This document shows, piece by piece, positions 9,101 to 16,043 of a stretch of 64,000 nucleotides of DNA. Below the pieces are notes generated by a model, which saw only the letters and a program-made list of their open reading frames with translations, did not search any database and was not told the origin of the DNA. The position numbers were made by a program, and so were the translations under genes. Numbering within the stretch: the first letter of the stretch is position 1; the number at the start of each line of letters is the position of its first letter. The stretch is from Planotetraspora silvatica (lineage in GTDB: Bacteria; Actinomycetota; Actinomycetes; Streptosporangiales; Streptosporangiaceae): the NCBI RefSeq assembly GCF_016863315.1, contig NZ_BOOQ01000057.1, forward strand, positions 18,004 to 82,003. The letters are read 5' to 3'.

Positions 9101-9256
9101 GTCGCGATCGGCGTGGAGCCGAAGGACCGGGTCAAGCATGTCGCCCAGACGATGGGTGCCGGCTGGCTGGAGACGGTCCTGTCCTGGCCCCGCCGGTTCG
9201 TCCTCCCCTTCGACGGAGACACCCCCCCAGAGTTGTCCTTCATCCCCCCCGCGTGA
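6161..9256 (+). CDS. HerA/FtsK-like ATPase (DUF87) with Cys-rich insert
   Basis: A 1031-residue ATPase. Residues 1-350 form a family-specific N-terminal region. Walker A is GATGSGKS at 367-374 and Walker B is VIVIEEAH at 606-613. The following segment AEQIPTKLVSDVVKNT and the later EDDRRLVGAAMNLS are typical of the HerA/DUF87 family of hexameric DNA translocases. A cluster C736, C743, C747, C752 follows the motor domain and could bind zinc. The C-terminal 280 residues are unassigned. ATG 6161 has GAGGGG 5 bases upstream; GTG 6149 is the alternative. The stop codon lies inside the first unit of the repeat array at 9252. It probably works with the pseudo-ATPase encoded just upstream. Confidence 0.75.
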   Translation: MHPFPLSGPWYRIQAIAAPSRSSSAEWDFVTVLPAVLSAAQRNRPFVIGWLSRGSGAPLELITNAGPLTPPRPPKRAVASDEAPVTGPQPLLFPGGARGIEIGEEWIADLADLVWTPCPGRQAPPLYGRREPEPDEHKRPTLFESTLVTLMSRPFGWVVVAEPTDLLDTEVAHLRTQLNVLRQYGDASERSRFDAERAERRMQELDAFREAGLWNVRVLAGAAGPDELRQLAPVLVGSVEMSHHPYRLRSAMSVPALSGAERGIAAGESVYGFAEALAVNLQDSADGAGAPFAATAGALAALAGLPRREVPGVRVVDAGYFDVTSEAEIEGSSELIDLGAIVDGQDRAVGAFRVPLATLNRHAFITGATGSGKSQTVRHLLEELTKAGIPWLAIEPAKSEYAAMAGRVENLAPLTVINPSAPDNVPFSVNPLAPEPGYPVQAHIDMVRALFMAAFDAEEPFPQIMSLALQRVYEANGWDVVTGGGIPGAAVQPAVPTLEQLQQHALEVIQEIGYGNEVQADVEGFISLRLRSLRVGSAGRFFEGGHPADIGGLLQRNVVLAIEDVANDEDKAFLMGTLIIRIVEHLRMRARQDPRNEDGPAGLRHVIVIEEAHRLLRDRGSQRASTHAVELLAGMLAEIRAYGEGIIVAEQIPTKLVSDVVKNTALKVVHRLPAEDDRRLVGAAMNLSEDQSRQVVSLQPGYAAVFADGMDRPLRIQVPLGEDRERAMLSPVPPICGRRSAACGRECRTGKACTLVELREADLLAVAPEWAWLRIWTDTVILSFVTNRSLPGVPRVLADIWAELPVKRRECLLATLTERGVARRSWSLRTWFDPTLLTEKASEVAAGLLDPEDREQPMQAGERPGAAWVIPQVRWLHEVDRLFPFGHSAPDLRSAAPAMEYTLFGTDPVGRPYTHQGVNGSAAAGEGAVAVGVRTELLGHRAKALRHHPLSMEVDRNRALAWRVILGDDEHEGIQRDVGTVAIGVEPKDRVKHVAQTMGAGWLETVLSWPRRFVLPFDGDTPPELSFIPPA

Positions 9257-9423
9257 TCATGCACAGGTTCGGCAACACCCCCACCGACCTGCCCAAACCT
9301 TGGGCGTGATCATGCACAGGTTCGGGGAAACCCACATTCACCTGCACCTTCACAACTCGTGATCATGCACAGGTTCGCAAAAGTCGCCTCCTGCCTGCGT
9401 CTTCACGGTTCGTGATCATGCAG
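9252..9423. repeat. 53-bp-period repeat array (3 full units plus a fourth core)
   Basis: The 20-base core cgtgatcatgcacaggttcg occurs identically at 9252, 9305 and 9358, and a fourth copy at 9411 keeps the first 12 bases before diverging. Spacing is exactly 53 bases each time. The 33-base spacers are related but decayed (each has a CCTGC block near its centre and the last two a TTCAC block near the end). The first unit supplies the TGA stop of the HerA-like gene, and the array ends about 50 bases before the murT promoter. The core contains the palindrome TGATCA. Confidence 0.85.
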
Positions 9424-9484
9424 GGCCGTACGGCCCCGAGCCGCGAGGCGGCCGGTGGTGGGGAGCGCGGATAGGATCTCGGGC

Positions 9485-10741
9485 ATGAGTCAGCTTCCGT
9501 TGCGGGCGCAGCTCGCCAGTGCCTTGGGCCGCACGGCCGCGACGCTGTCCAGGGCCACCGGACGCGGCGACGGGTCGGTCATCGGCGGCAGGGTCGGGCT
9601 CATGCTGGAGCCTGATCTGCTCCGCAAGCTCGCCACAGATCGCAAACTCGCCCTGGTCAGCGCCACCAACGGCAAGACCACGACGACGCGTCTGATCGCC
9701 TCGGCGCTCATGGAACTGGGCGAGGTGGCCACCAACGCCTTCGGTGCGAACATGCCCGCAGGGCACGTGTCGGCGTTGTCGGGGGCGAAGCATGCGCCGT
9801 TCGCCGTGCTCGAGGTCGACGAGAAGTACCTCCCCGAGGTGCTCGACACGACCAACGCCGGGATCGTCTCCCTCATGAACCTCAGCCGCGACCAGATGGA
9901 CCGCGCGGCCGAGATCTGGCTGCTCGCCCAGAAGTGGCGCCGTGCGCTGGCGGGCAAGCCGGCGCACGTGATCGCCAACTGTGACGACCCCCTGGTGACA
10001 TGGGGCGCGTCCACGGCGGCCCGGGTGACCTGGGTGTCGGGCGGGCAGCGCTGGCGTGAGGACTCGTGGTGCTGCCCCGAGTGCGGCGGCCCCCTCGACC
10101 GCGGCGGTTCCAGGGAGATGGGGCAGCAGGGCTCGGTCCACTGGGCCTGCCGTGAGTGCACCTTCCACCGCCCCGAGCCCGACTGGGTCCTCGACGGTGA
10201 GGACGTGATCGACCCGCACGGCCGGCGCTGGCGGCTCGATCTGCAGCTTCCCGGCGAGGCCAACAGGTCCAACGCCGCGATCGCGCTGGCCACGGTGGAC
10301 GCGTTCGGGCTCGACCCGGCCAGAGCACTGCCGAGGCTGCGGACGGTCACGTCGGTGGCGGGCCGCTACACGACGGTGGAGCGCGACGGACGTGCCCTGC
10401 GACTCCTGCTGGCCAAGAACCCGGCGGGCTGGCTGGAGGCCTTCGAGGTCTCCGACCCCAGGCTTCCGATCATCCTGTCGGTCAACGCCCAGGGGCCGGA
10501 CGGCCGGGACACCTCGTGGCTCTGGGACGTCGACTACCGCATCCTCCGGGGGCGGCCCGTCTACGTGACCGGTGAGCGGCGTCTCGACCTGGCGTTGCGG
10601 CTCGACGTCGCCGGCATCCCGTTCCAGCTCTGCGACTCGTTCGACCAGGCGGTGGCCGCGCTGCCGCTGGGCAGGATCGACGTGATCGCCAACTACACCG
10701 CGTTCCAGCAGATCCGGACGGAGTTCGGTCGTGCAGTCTGA
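9485..10741 (+). CDS. murT: Lipid II isoglutaminyl synthase, MurT subunit
   Basis: MurT is the ATP-dependent ligase half of the MurT-GatD enzyme, which amidates the D-Glu of lipid II to D-isoglutamine. The 418-residue protein has the Mur-ligase ATP loop (ATNGKTTTTR, about residues 57-66), the NxxRDQMD segment of the central domain, and the four-Cys zinc ribbon typical of MurT (CCPECGG...CREC, about 197-225). A C-terminal DUF1727-type domain follows. ATG 9485 is favoured over upstream frames because a TAGGAT hexamer at 9472-9477 lies 7 bases before it, indicating a leaderless transcript. It overlaps gatD by 11 bases. Confidence 0.93.
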   Translation: MSQLPLRAQLASALGRTAATLSRATGRGDGSVIGGRVGLMLEPDLLRKLATDRKLALVSATNGKTTTTRLIASALMELGEVATNAFGANMPAGHVSALSGAKHAPFAVLEVDEKYLPEVLDTTNAGIVSLMNLSRDQMDRAAEIWLLAQKWRRALAGKPAHVIANCDDPLVTWGASTAARVTWVSGGQRWREDSWCCPECGGPLDRGGSREMGQQGSVHWACRECTFHRPEPDWVLDGEDVIDPHGRRWRLDLQLPGEANRSNAAIALATVDAFGLDPARALPRLRTVTSVAGRYTTVERDGRALRLLLAKNPAGWLEAFEVSDPRLPIILSVNAQGPDGRDTSWLWDVDYRILRGRPVYVTGERRLDLALRLDVAGIPFQLCDSFDQAVAALPLGRIDVIANYTAFQQIRTEFGRAV

Positions 10742-11444
10742 ATTGTCAATCGTCTGGATCTATCCGGACCTACTCAGCACCTACGGCGACCAGGGCAACG
10801 CGCTGGTCCTGGAGCAGCGGGCCCGCGCCCGGGGCGTCCCGACCCGGATCCATCACGTCCGGTCGTCCGACCCGGTGCCGCAGCAGGGCGACATCTACCT
10901 CATCGGCGGCGGTGAGGACCGGCCGCAGATCCTCGGGGCCGAGCGGCTGCGCAAGGACGGCGGGCTGCAGTCGGCGATCGCCCGCGGCGCCGCCATGCTG
11001 GCGGTCTGCGCGGGTTACCAGATCATGGGTTCGGTGTTCGGCGGTGAGGAGGGGCAGCCCGTGCCCGGCCTCGAGTTGCTCGACATCAGTTCGAGCCGCG
11101 GCGAGCGGCGCGCGGTCGGAGAGTTGGCCGCGGAGGTCGATCCCGCGTTGCGCCTGCCGACTCTGACGGGCTTCGAGAACCACATGGGCGTCACCCGGCT
11201 GGGCCCGGGCGTGCGGCCGTTGTCGCGGACGATCGTCGGCACGGGCAACGGAGACGGCACCGAGGGCTGCGTCGCAGGAAAGATCATCGGTACCTACCTG
11301 CACGGCCCGGCGCTGGCGCGCAATCCCGCCCTGGCCGACCTGCTGCTCTCGTGGGCGATCGGGCCGCTGCCGCCGGTGAACGACGAGTGGTATCAGCGGC
11401 TGCGCGACGAGCGGCTCTCGGCCGTCCTGGGTGACCAGGCCTGA
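10731..11444 (+). CDS. gatD: Lipid II isoglutaminyl synthase, GatD glutaminase subunit
   Basis: A CobB/CobQ-like class I glutamine amidotransferase of 237 residues that releases ammonia from glutamine for MurT. The nucleophile is Cys93 in LAVCAGYQIMG, and the catalytic His is probably His191 in YLHGPAL. The GTG start lies inside the murT 3' end (11-bp overlap), implying translational coupling and equal expression of the two subunits. Length and motifs match the family, and no residues appear to be missing. Confidence 0.93.
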   Translation: MQSELSIVWIYPDLLSTYGDQGNALVLEQRARARGVPTRIHHVRSSDPVPQQGDIYLIGGGEDRPQILGAERLRKDGGLQSAIARGAAMLAVCAGYQIMGSVFGGEEGQPVPGLELLDISSSRGERRAVGELAAEVDPALRLPTLTGFENHMGVTRLGPGVRPLSRTIVGTGNGDGTEGCVAGKIIGTYLHGPALARNPALADLLLSWAIGPLPPVNDEWYQRLRDERLSAVLGDQA

Positions 11445-11478
11445 TGGAGCGCGATACCGCCGGTACGGCTTCCGCCGG

Positions 11479-11841
11479 CTAGTAGACCAGGGCCTGGACG
11501 CCCTCGGCGAGCACCTCTTCGACGAACGTGGAGGCTCCCGCGATGCGGACACCGTCGATGATGTCGTCGACGGTGATCCCGCGCCGTGCGGCGCACTGGG
11601 TGCAGAGGGTCACACGTCCGGCCGCGAGGACGGCATCGAGTAGATCCGCGAGCGGTGCCGCCTCGGAGAGGACGAACTCCTTCGCACGACCGGGGAGCGC
11701 GAACCACGCGGATTCTCCGGTGAGCCAGACCGACACCGGGACGCCGCTGACCAGGGCCGCCGCCGCGACGGTGAACGCCTGGTTGCATCGCTCCGGCGCG
11801 TCCGCGCCGGCCGTCACCTTGATCACCAGTGATCGTGCCAT
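11479..11841 (-). CDS. DsrE-family protein
   Basis: A 120-residue single-domain protein with the DsrE/DsrF-like fold: an N-terminal beta strand (SLVIKVTAGADAPERCNQAF), a VSVWLTGESAW segment, and a CTQCAARRGI motif near residue 80 whose cysteines could carry sulfur. In this superfamily the conserved Cys relays persulfide; the specific partner here is unknown. The TAGGCT -10 hexamer lies 6 bases before the ATG on the minus strand, so it is probably leaderless. It converges on gatD. Confidence 0.75.
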   Translation of the reverse strand: MARSLVIKVTAGADAPERCNQAFTVAAAALVSGVPVSVWLTGESAWFALPGRAKEFVLSEAAPLADLLDAVLAAGRVTLCTQCAARRGITVDDIIDGVRIAGASTFVEEVLAEGVQALVY

Positions 11842-11963
11842 GCTGGCAGCCTAGTCGGAGACCGATGGGACCGCGTCGCCGCATACCGGATAAGTCGCCA
11901 CAAGTCCTGCGGCTGCCGGTTGGCCTGCTGTCCGGCCCGCCCGGGCATCTAAGCTCGTATCCC

Positions 11964-12461
11964 ATGGACGCACATCCCGACCTCGAACCGATCGCCTTCC
12001 TCTTGGGCCGTTGGGAGGGGGCCGGCGTGATCGGCTACCCCACCATGGAGAGCGCCAACTTCGGCCAGGAGGTGGAGTTCGGGCACAACGGCAAGCCGTT
12101 CCTGACCTACCGGAGCCGCTCCTGGCTGCTCGACGCCGAGGGCGCCAAGGTCCGCCCGCTCGCCACGGAGACCGGTTTCTGGCGGATCCAGCCTGGACGC
12201 CAACTCGAGGTCTGCCTCGCCCACCCCACAGGCATCGTGGAGATCTACGTGGGGGAGGTCGTCTTCCACAAGATCGAGCTGCAGACCGACGTCGTCGCCC
12301 GTACGGCCAGTGCCAAGGAGTACACGGCGGGTCACCGTCTGTACGGCCTGGTGGGCGGCAGCCTGATGTACGCCTATGACATGGCGGCGATGGGTCAGCC
12401 CCTGCAGTCGCACGCCTCCGCGGAGCTCAAGAAGGTGGCGGACTTCCAGCCGGAGGACTGA
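11964..12461 (+). CDS. Nitrobindin-like heme protein (DUF1794)
   Basis: A 165-residue beta-barrel protein of the nitrobindin family (Rv2717c-like). It opens with the GRWEGAG motif of the barrel mouth near residue 14 and ends with a His at about 150 in an LQSHASAEL context, where the axial heme-iron ligand is expected. The family binds ferric heme and is linked to NO or peroxynitrite chemistry. TAAGCT at 11950-11955 lies 8 bases before the ATG, which supports a leaderless start at 11964. Confidence 0.85.
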   Translation: MDAHPDLEPIAFLLGRWEGAGVIGYPTMESANFGQEVEFGHNGKPFLTYRSRSWLLDAEGAKVRPLATETGFWRIQPGRQLEVCLAHPTGIVEIYVGEVVFHKIELQTDVVARTASAKEYTAGHRLYGLVGGSLMYAYDMAAMGQPLQSHASAELKKVADFQPED

Positions 12462-12552
12462 GCGGCCGGAGGGCCAGGGGCCCAGGACTGAGGGCCGACC
12501 AGGCGACCGTTGAGCCGGATCACCCTGGGAGACGGTCGTTCCAGGAGAAGTC

Positions 12553-12653
12553 GCAGAAAAGAAAAAGAACCCCGGGCGGCCTCCGCCTCACGATGAGGCG
12601 GGCCGGCTGGACCATGGCCGAGGATGCTCCTCGACCGCCGGCAGCCCGGGGTT
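12553..12653 (-). terminator. Structured terminator of the small minus-strand transcript
   Basis: Read on the minus strand, a 10-bp stem (12644-12653 with 12568-12577, containing CCCGGGG) encloses smaller hairpins, including one of at least 7 bp around 12583-12601. It is followed by a U-rich tail (complement of 12553-12567, TTCTTTTTC...). This is a convincing intrinsic terminator with an unusually large branched head. Confidence 0.7.
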
Positions 12654-12723
12654 CCGGTGTCTGTTTGAGGATTTCGCCAGGACGTCAAAGACATCCAGAC
12701 GGAAGGTCCGAATGGACGACGTC

Positions 12724-12765
12724 CTAGCGGACAGCCACCTCGCTAGTCCAATAATGATCAACCAT
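12724..12765 (-). CDS. 13-residue ORF of a stand-alone small transcript
   Basis: The minus strand has a nearly ideal Shine-Dalgarno (AGGGAGGTGG, complement of 12773-12782), then 7-9 bases, then ATG and thirteen codons reading MVDHYWTSEVAVR followed by TAG. The peptide has no run of one amino acid as in attenuator leaders, no membrane segment and no signal. About 160 bases of structured RNA and a terminator follow, with no larger gene on that strand before the plus-strand nitrobindin gene. It could be a translated microprotein, a leader peptide that controls the downstream RNA, or a dual-function sRNA. I do not recognise the peptide. Confidence 0.6.
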   Translation of the reverse strand: MVDHYWTSEVAVR

Positions 12766-12796
12766 TGTTCGGACCACCTCCCTTCTGCGTGCTTGT

Positions 12797-12826
12797 ACGT
12801 TATGCGAGCTCCAGAGGCAGCGGCAA
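12797..12826 (-). promoter_or_regulatory. Promoter of the small transcript
   Basis: On the minus strand TTGCCG (complement of 12821-12826) is followed after 18 bases by TAACGT (complement of 12797-12802). Transcription would begin near 12790, about 25 bases before the 13-codon ORF. The promoter is back to back with the nur promoter, within about 60 bases. Confidence 0.5.
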
Positions 12827-12894
12827 GCGATTAAGCGGAGAGGCCGAAATCACAGCGAGACCTACTTGCCTGTGGCGCCTCGTAGACTCTGTTC

Positions 12895-13305
12895 ATGGCT
12901 GAGACCTGGCATGAGGAGCTGCGTTCGCGCGGCTACCGGATCACTCCTCAGCGCCAGCTGGTGCTGGAAGCGATCACCCAGCTCGGGCATGCCACGCCCG
13001 AGGACATCTGCTCGCGTGTCCAGGAGACCGCCCGCGGGGTGAACATCTCCACCGTCTATCGCACCGTGGAGTTGCTGGAGGAACTGGGCCTCGTCTCCCA
13101 TACCCACCTCGGTCACGGCGCGCCCACCTATCACCTCGCCTCGGAGGCGGATCACGTCCATCTCGTCTGCCGTTCGTGCAGCAAGGTGACGGAGGTCGCC
13201 CCGGAGCTGGTCAACGGTCTGGTGGACGTGCTCGACGATCGGCTGGGTTTCGCGACCGACGTCCGCCACCTCACCGTGTTCGGCCGGTGCGGAGACTGCC
13301 GCTGA
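12895..13305 (+). CDS. nur: Fur-family nickel-responsive regulator Nur
   Basis: A 136-residue Fur-family repressor: winged helix (1-80) and dimerisation domain (85-136). The HATPEDI...NISTVYRT..LLEELGLVSH.HLGHGAPTYHL pattern closely follows Streptomyces Nur. The nickel-site histidines of Nur (33, 70, 72, 126) correspond to H32, H69, H71 and H125 here, and the structural Cys pairs C92/C95 and C132/C135 are present. In Streptomyces, Nur represses nickel uptake and controls the Fe/Ni superoxide dismutase switch. TAGACT at 12883-12888 lies 6 bases before the ATG (leaderless). A divergent 13-codon transcript starts just upstream. Confidence 0.85.
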   Translation: MAETWHEELRSRGYRITPQRQLVLEAITQLGHATPEDICSRVQETARGVNISTVYRTVELLEELGLVSHTHLGHGAPTYHLASEADHVHLVCRSCSKVTEVAPELVNGLVDVLDDRLGFATDVRHLTVFGRCGDCR

Positions 13306-13331
13306 TCCACGGGTCCGCGCCGTCACCGCGC

Positions 13332-13500
13332 GCGGACGGGGTCCGTACCGGCGCGCGCGGACGAGGCCGTACCCGCACACGCGGACGAGGCCGTACCCGC
13401 ACACGCGGACGAGGCCGTACCCGCACACGCGGACGAGGTCCGTACCCGCACACGCGGACGAGGTCCGTACCCGCACACGCGGACGAGGTCCGTACCGGAC
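13332..13500. repeat. 24/25-bp tandem repeat, about seven units
   Basis: Units begin GCGGACGAGG and contain a CCGTACC block. They start at 13332, 13357, 13381, 13405, 13429, 13454 and 13479. Units two to four are 24 bp and identical; later ones are 25 bp with an extra T giving GGTCCGTACC. The array fills almost the whole nur-ygfZ gap and stops 5 bases before the ygfZ -10 hexamer. Confidence 0.9.
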
Positions 13501-13516
13501 CGAATAGCCTTGAGGC

Positions 13517-14560
13517 ATGCGGAGCCCATTGCTTGACACCCCGGGAGCGGTCGCCGCTGTGGCGCCGGACGAGACGATCGCAGCCCACTACGGGGAGCCC
13601 TACGCCGAACAACGCGCGCTCGCGGCCGGCCGGGCACTGGTCGACCGGAGCAACCGGGAGATCATCCGGGTCTCCGGGGCCGATCGGCTGACCTGGCTGA
13701 ACGACCTGAGCTCGCAGAAGCTCGACACCCTCGCACCGGGCGTTCCCACCCAGACGCTGCTGCTCGACGCCCAGGGCCGCGTCGAGCACCACCTCACGCT
13801 CGTGGACGACGGCGACGCGGTGTGGGCGCACGTGGAGCCGGGGACCGCGGCCCAGCTCGTCGCGTTCCTGGACAAGATGCGATTCATGTTGCGGGTCGAG
13901 GTGGCCGACGTCACCGCCGACTACGCCGTGGTCTCGGTCGCCGCCTCCGGGGCCGTCCCCGAGGTCGAACCCGCGGAGGGGACGATCGCCATCGGCGGCG
14001 ACTTCCTGGTGCCGCGGGCCACACTGGCGGACGTCCCGGCCGAGCTGGGCCTGAGACTCGCCGGGATCTGGGCGTACGAGGCGCTCCGCATCGAGGCGCA
14101 CGCGCCGCGGCTGGGCTTCGAGACCGACCACAAGACGATCCCGCACGAGGTCGGCTGGATCGGCCAGGCGCTCCACCTGAGCAAGGGCTGCTACCGCGGT
14201 CAGGAGACCGTCGCCCGGGTCCACAACCTGGGCCATCCGCCGAGGCGCCTGGTGTTCCTGCATCTCGACGGCAGTGTGGACACGTTGCCCCCGCACGGTG
14301 CTCCGGTGACGCTCGGCGCCATGCCGCCGGCCGAGGGGGACACGGAGGCGGCAGCCGAGCCCGGCCAGATCGGCTTCGTCGGCTCGTCCGCACGTCACCA
14401 CGAACTCGGCCCGATCGCCCTCGCCGTCGTGAAGCGGACCGTGCCCGTCGACGCCGAGTTGCTCGCCGGAGGCGTCGCGGCGACGCAGGAGGTCATCGTG
14501 CCGCCGGACGCCGGTCGCAACGTGACGATCGACCCGGCCCTCAGGCGCCGTCTCCGCTAG
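13517..14560 (+). CDS. ygfZ: YgfZ/GcvT-like folate-binding Fe-S protein
   Basis: A 347-residue tetrahydrofolate-dependent protein that supports Fe-S cluster assembly or repair. The family signature K-G-C-Y-x-G-Q-E is at residues 223-230 with Cys225, and the N-terminal half has the GcvT-like fold ([12 protein letters not shown]). TAGCCT at 13505-13510 sits 6 bases before the ATG, so the mRNA is probably leaderless even though TGAGG lies between. The gene ends in a 4-base tail-to-tail overlap with dtd. Confidence 0.9.
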   Translation: MRSPLLDTPGAVAAVAPDETIAAHYGEPYAEQRALAAGRALVDRSNREIIRVSGADRLTWLNDLSSQKLDTLAPGVPTQTLLLDAQGRVEHHLTLVDDGDAVWAHVEPGTAAQLVAFLDKMRFMLRVEVADVTADYAVVSVAASGAVPEVEPAEGTIAIGGDFLVPRATLADVPAELGLRLAGIWAYEALRIEAHAPRLGFETDHKTIPHEVGWIGQALHLSKGCYRGQETVARVHNLGHPPRRLVFLHLDGSVDTLPPHGAPVTLGAMPPAEGDTEAAAEPGQIGFVGSSARHHELGPIALAVVKRTVPVDAELLAGGVAATQEVIVPPDAGRNVTIDPALRRRLR

Positions 14561-14991
14561 ACGCCGGGAACGTCCAGCACGAGCGTGATGGGGCCGTCGT
14601 TGGTCAGGGAGACCTGCATGTCGGCCCCGAACACGCCGGTCTCGACGTGTGCCCCCTGTGCTCTGAGCTCGGCGATGACGGCGTCCACCAGCGGCTCGGC
14701 GACAGGTCCTGGGGCCGCCGACTGCCAGGTGGGACGGCGGCCCTTGCGGGCGTCGCCGTACAGCGTGAACTGGCTGATCACGAGCAGGGGGGCGCCGACG
14801 TCCGAGCAGGACTTCTCGCCGTGGAGGATGCGCAGCCCCCACAGCTTGCCGGCCAGCCTGGCGGCCTCGGCGGGACCGTCGGAGTGGGTGACGCCCACCA
14901 GGACGAGGAGGCCGGGCTCGTCGATCGCCCCGACCACCTTGCCGTCAACCGATACCGACGCTGAGCTGACTCGCTGGACCACCGCACGCAT
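14557..14991 (-). CDS. dtd: D-aminoacyl-tRNA deacylase
   Basis: A 144-residue DTD-type proofreading enzyme that hydrolyses D-aminoacyl-tRNA (and Gly mischarged on tRNA-Ala). It has both active-site motifs: SQFTLYGD (about residues 77-84) and the Gly-cisPro motif TNDGPITL near the C-terminus. Start MRAVVQRV is canonical. Its stop overlaps the convergent ygfZ stop. Confidence 0.93.
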   Translation of the reverse strand: MRAVVQRVSSASVSVDGKVVGAIDEPGLLVLVGVTHSDGPAEAARLAGKLWGLRILHGEKSCSDVGAPLLVISQFTLYGDARKGRRPTWQSAAPGPVAEPLVDAVIAELRAQGAHVETGVFGADMQVSLTNDGPITLVLDVPGV

Positions 14992-15036
14992 GGCCCCGCA
15001 TTCTGCCACGTCCGGCCGCTTCGTAGACTGCCCGCT

Positions 15037-15984
15037 ATGTCCGAACTGATCGTCGAAGTGGTCCGCTCCGGTTTCGTCGAGTCCGTCCACCGGGTCCGGG
15101 TGTACGCAGTGGACGCGCACGGTTCGCCCGTCATGGTCCACGGTGACACGTCGAGCCTGGTATCCCCCCGTTCGTCGATGAAGCCGCTGCAGGCGCTCGC
15201 CATGGTCCGGGCCGGCCTGCCCGCGGAGAACGAACTGCTCGCGCTGGCCTGCGGCAGCCACGGCGGGGAACGGTTCCACGTCGACGGGGTACGGAAGATC
15301 CTCGCCGGGGCCGGGCTGGACGAGTCCGCTCTGCGCTGCCCCGAGGACCTGCCCCTGGACACCGAGGCGCTCCACCAGGTCTTCCGTGAGCACGGCGGCC
15401 CCAGCCGGATCCTGATGAACTGCTCGGGCAAACACGCGGCCATGCTCGCCACCTGTGTGGTGAACGCGTGGCCCGTCGACGGCTACCTGCACCCGGGGCA
15501 TCCCCTGCAGCGGGCGATCAGGTCCACGGTCGAGGAGCTCACCGGGGAGCGGGTCGCGGCCACCGGGGTCGACGGGTGCGGCGCCCCGCTGTTCTTCGTC
15601 TCCATGGCCGGCGTCGTGCGGGCATTTCGCCGGTTCACCCTCGCGGACTCCGGCAGCCCGGAGCGCCGCATCGCCGACGCGATGCGCGCCCACCCCGAAT
15701 GGACCAGCGGCACGGCGCGGCCCGAGGCCGTGCTGATGCGCGCAATCCCCGGTCTCATGGTCAAGGCGGGCGCCGAGGCGTTCGACGCCTTCGCCTACGC
15801 GGACGGAAGCGCCGGCGCCGTGAAGGTCGACGACGGCGGTTCGCGTGCCCGCGTCCCCGTCACCGTCGCCGCTCTCCGCGCCCTCGGCCTCGACGCCCCT
15901 GAGCTGGACCGGCTCGCCACCGCGCCGGTGACCGGCGGGGGAGAGCCGGTGGGTGAGATCCGGGTCCGGCCGGCCTCCGCATGA
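15037..15984 (+). CDS. L-asparaginase II family (AnsA-type) protein
   Basis: A 315-residue member of the actinobacterial/rhizobial asparaginase II family (PF06089), which hydrolyses asparagine to aspartate and ammonia and is unrelated to the classical EcAII fold. Family blocks visible: [10 protein letters not shown] at the N-terminus, [12 protein letters not shown] (about 43-54), [17 protein letters not shown], and [14 protein letters not shown] at 15024-15029 is 7 bases from the ATG, suggesting a leaderless message. The gene is divergent from dtd. Confidence 0.88.
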   Translation: MSELIVEVVRSGFVESVHRVRVYAVDAHGSPVMVHGDTSSLVSPRSSMKPLQALAMVRAGLPAENELLALACGSHGGERFHVDGVRKILAGAGLDESALRCPEDLPLDTEALHQVFREHGGPSRILMNCSGKHAAMLATCVVNAWPVDGYLHPGHPLQRAIRSTVEELTGERVAATGVDGCGAPLFFVSMAGVVRAFRRFTLADSGSPERRIADAMRAHPEWTSGTARPEAVLMRAIPGLMVKAGAEAFDAFAYADGSAGAVKVDDGGSRARVPVTVAALRALGLDAPELDRLATAPVTGGGEPVGEIRVRPASA

Positions 15985-16043
15985 CGTCGACCCGCGAACG
16001 CCCCATCTTGTACGGCCAGGCTCACTGACTAGGCTTGCTGGAC

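Noticed and set aside
6092..9139. 1015-codon minus-strand ORF
   Set aside because: It is antisense to the HerA-like ATPase, with Arg/Gly/His-rich low-complexity translation typical of the high-GC shadow frame.
9252..9423. CRISPR array (20-bp repeats, 33-bp spacers)
   Set aside because: The repeat is shorter than known CRISPR repeats, the spacers are related to each other, there are only three full units and no cas genes are present.
13176..13691. Plus-strand ORF with RTRTRGRG repeats
   Set aside because: It is a translation through the 24/25-bp tandem repeat, starting inside nur in another frame; no independent start or family.
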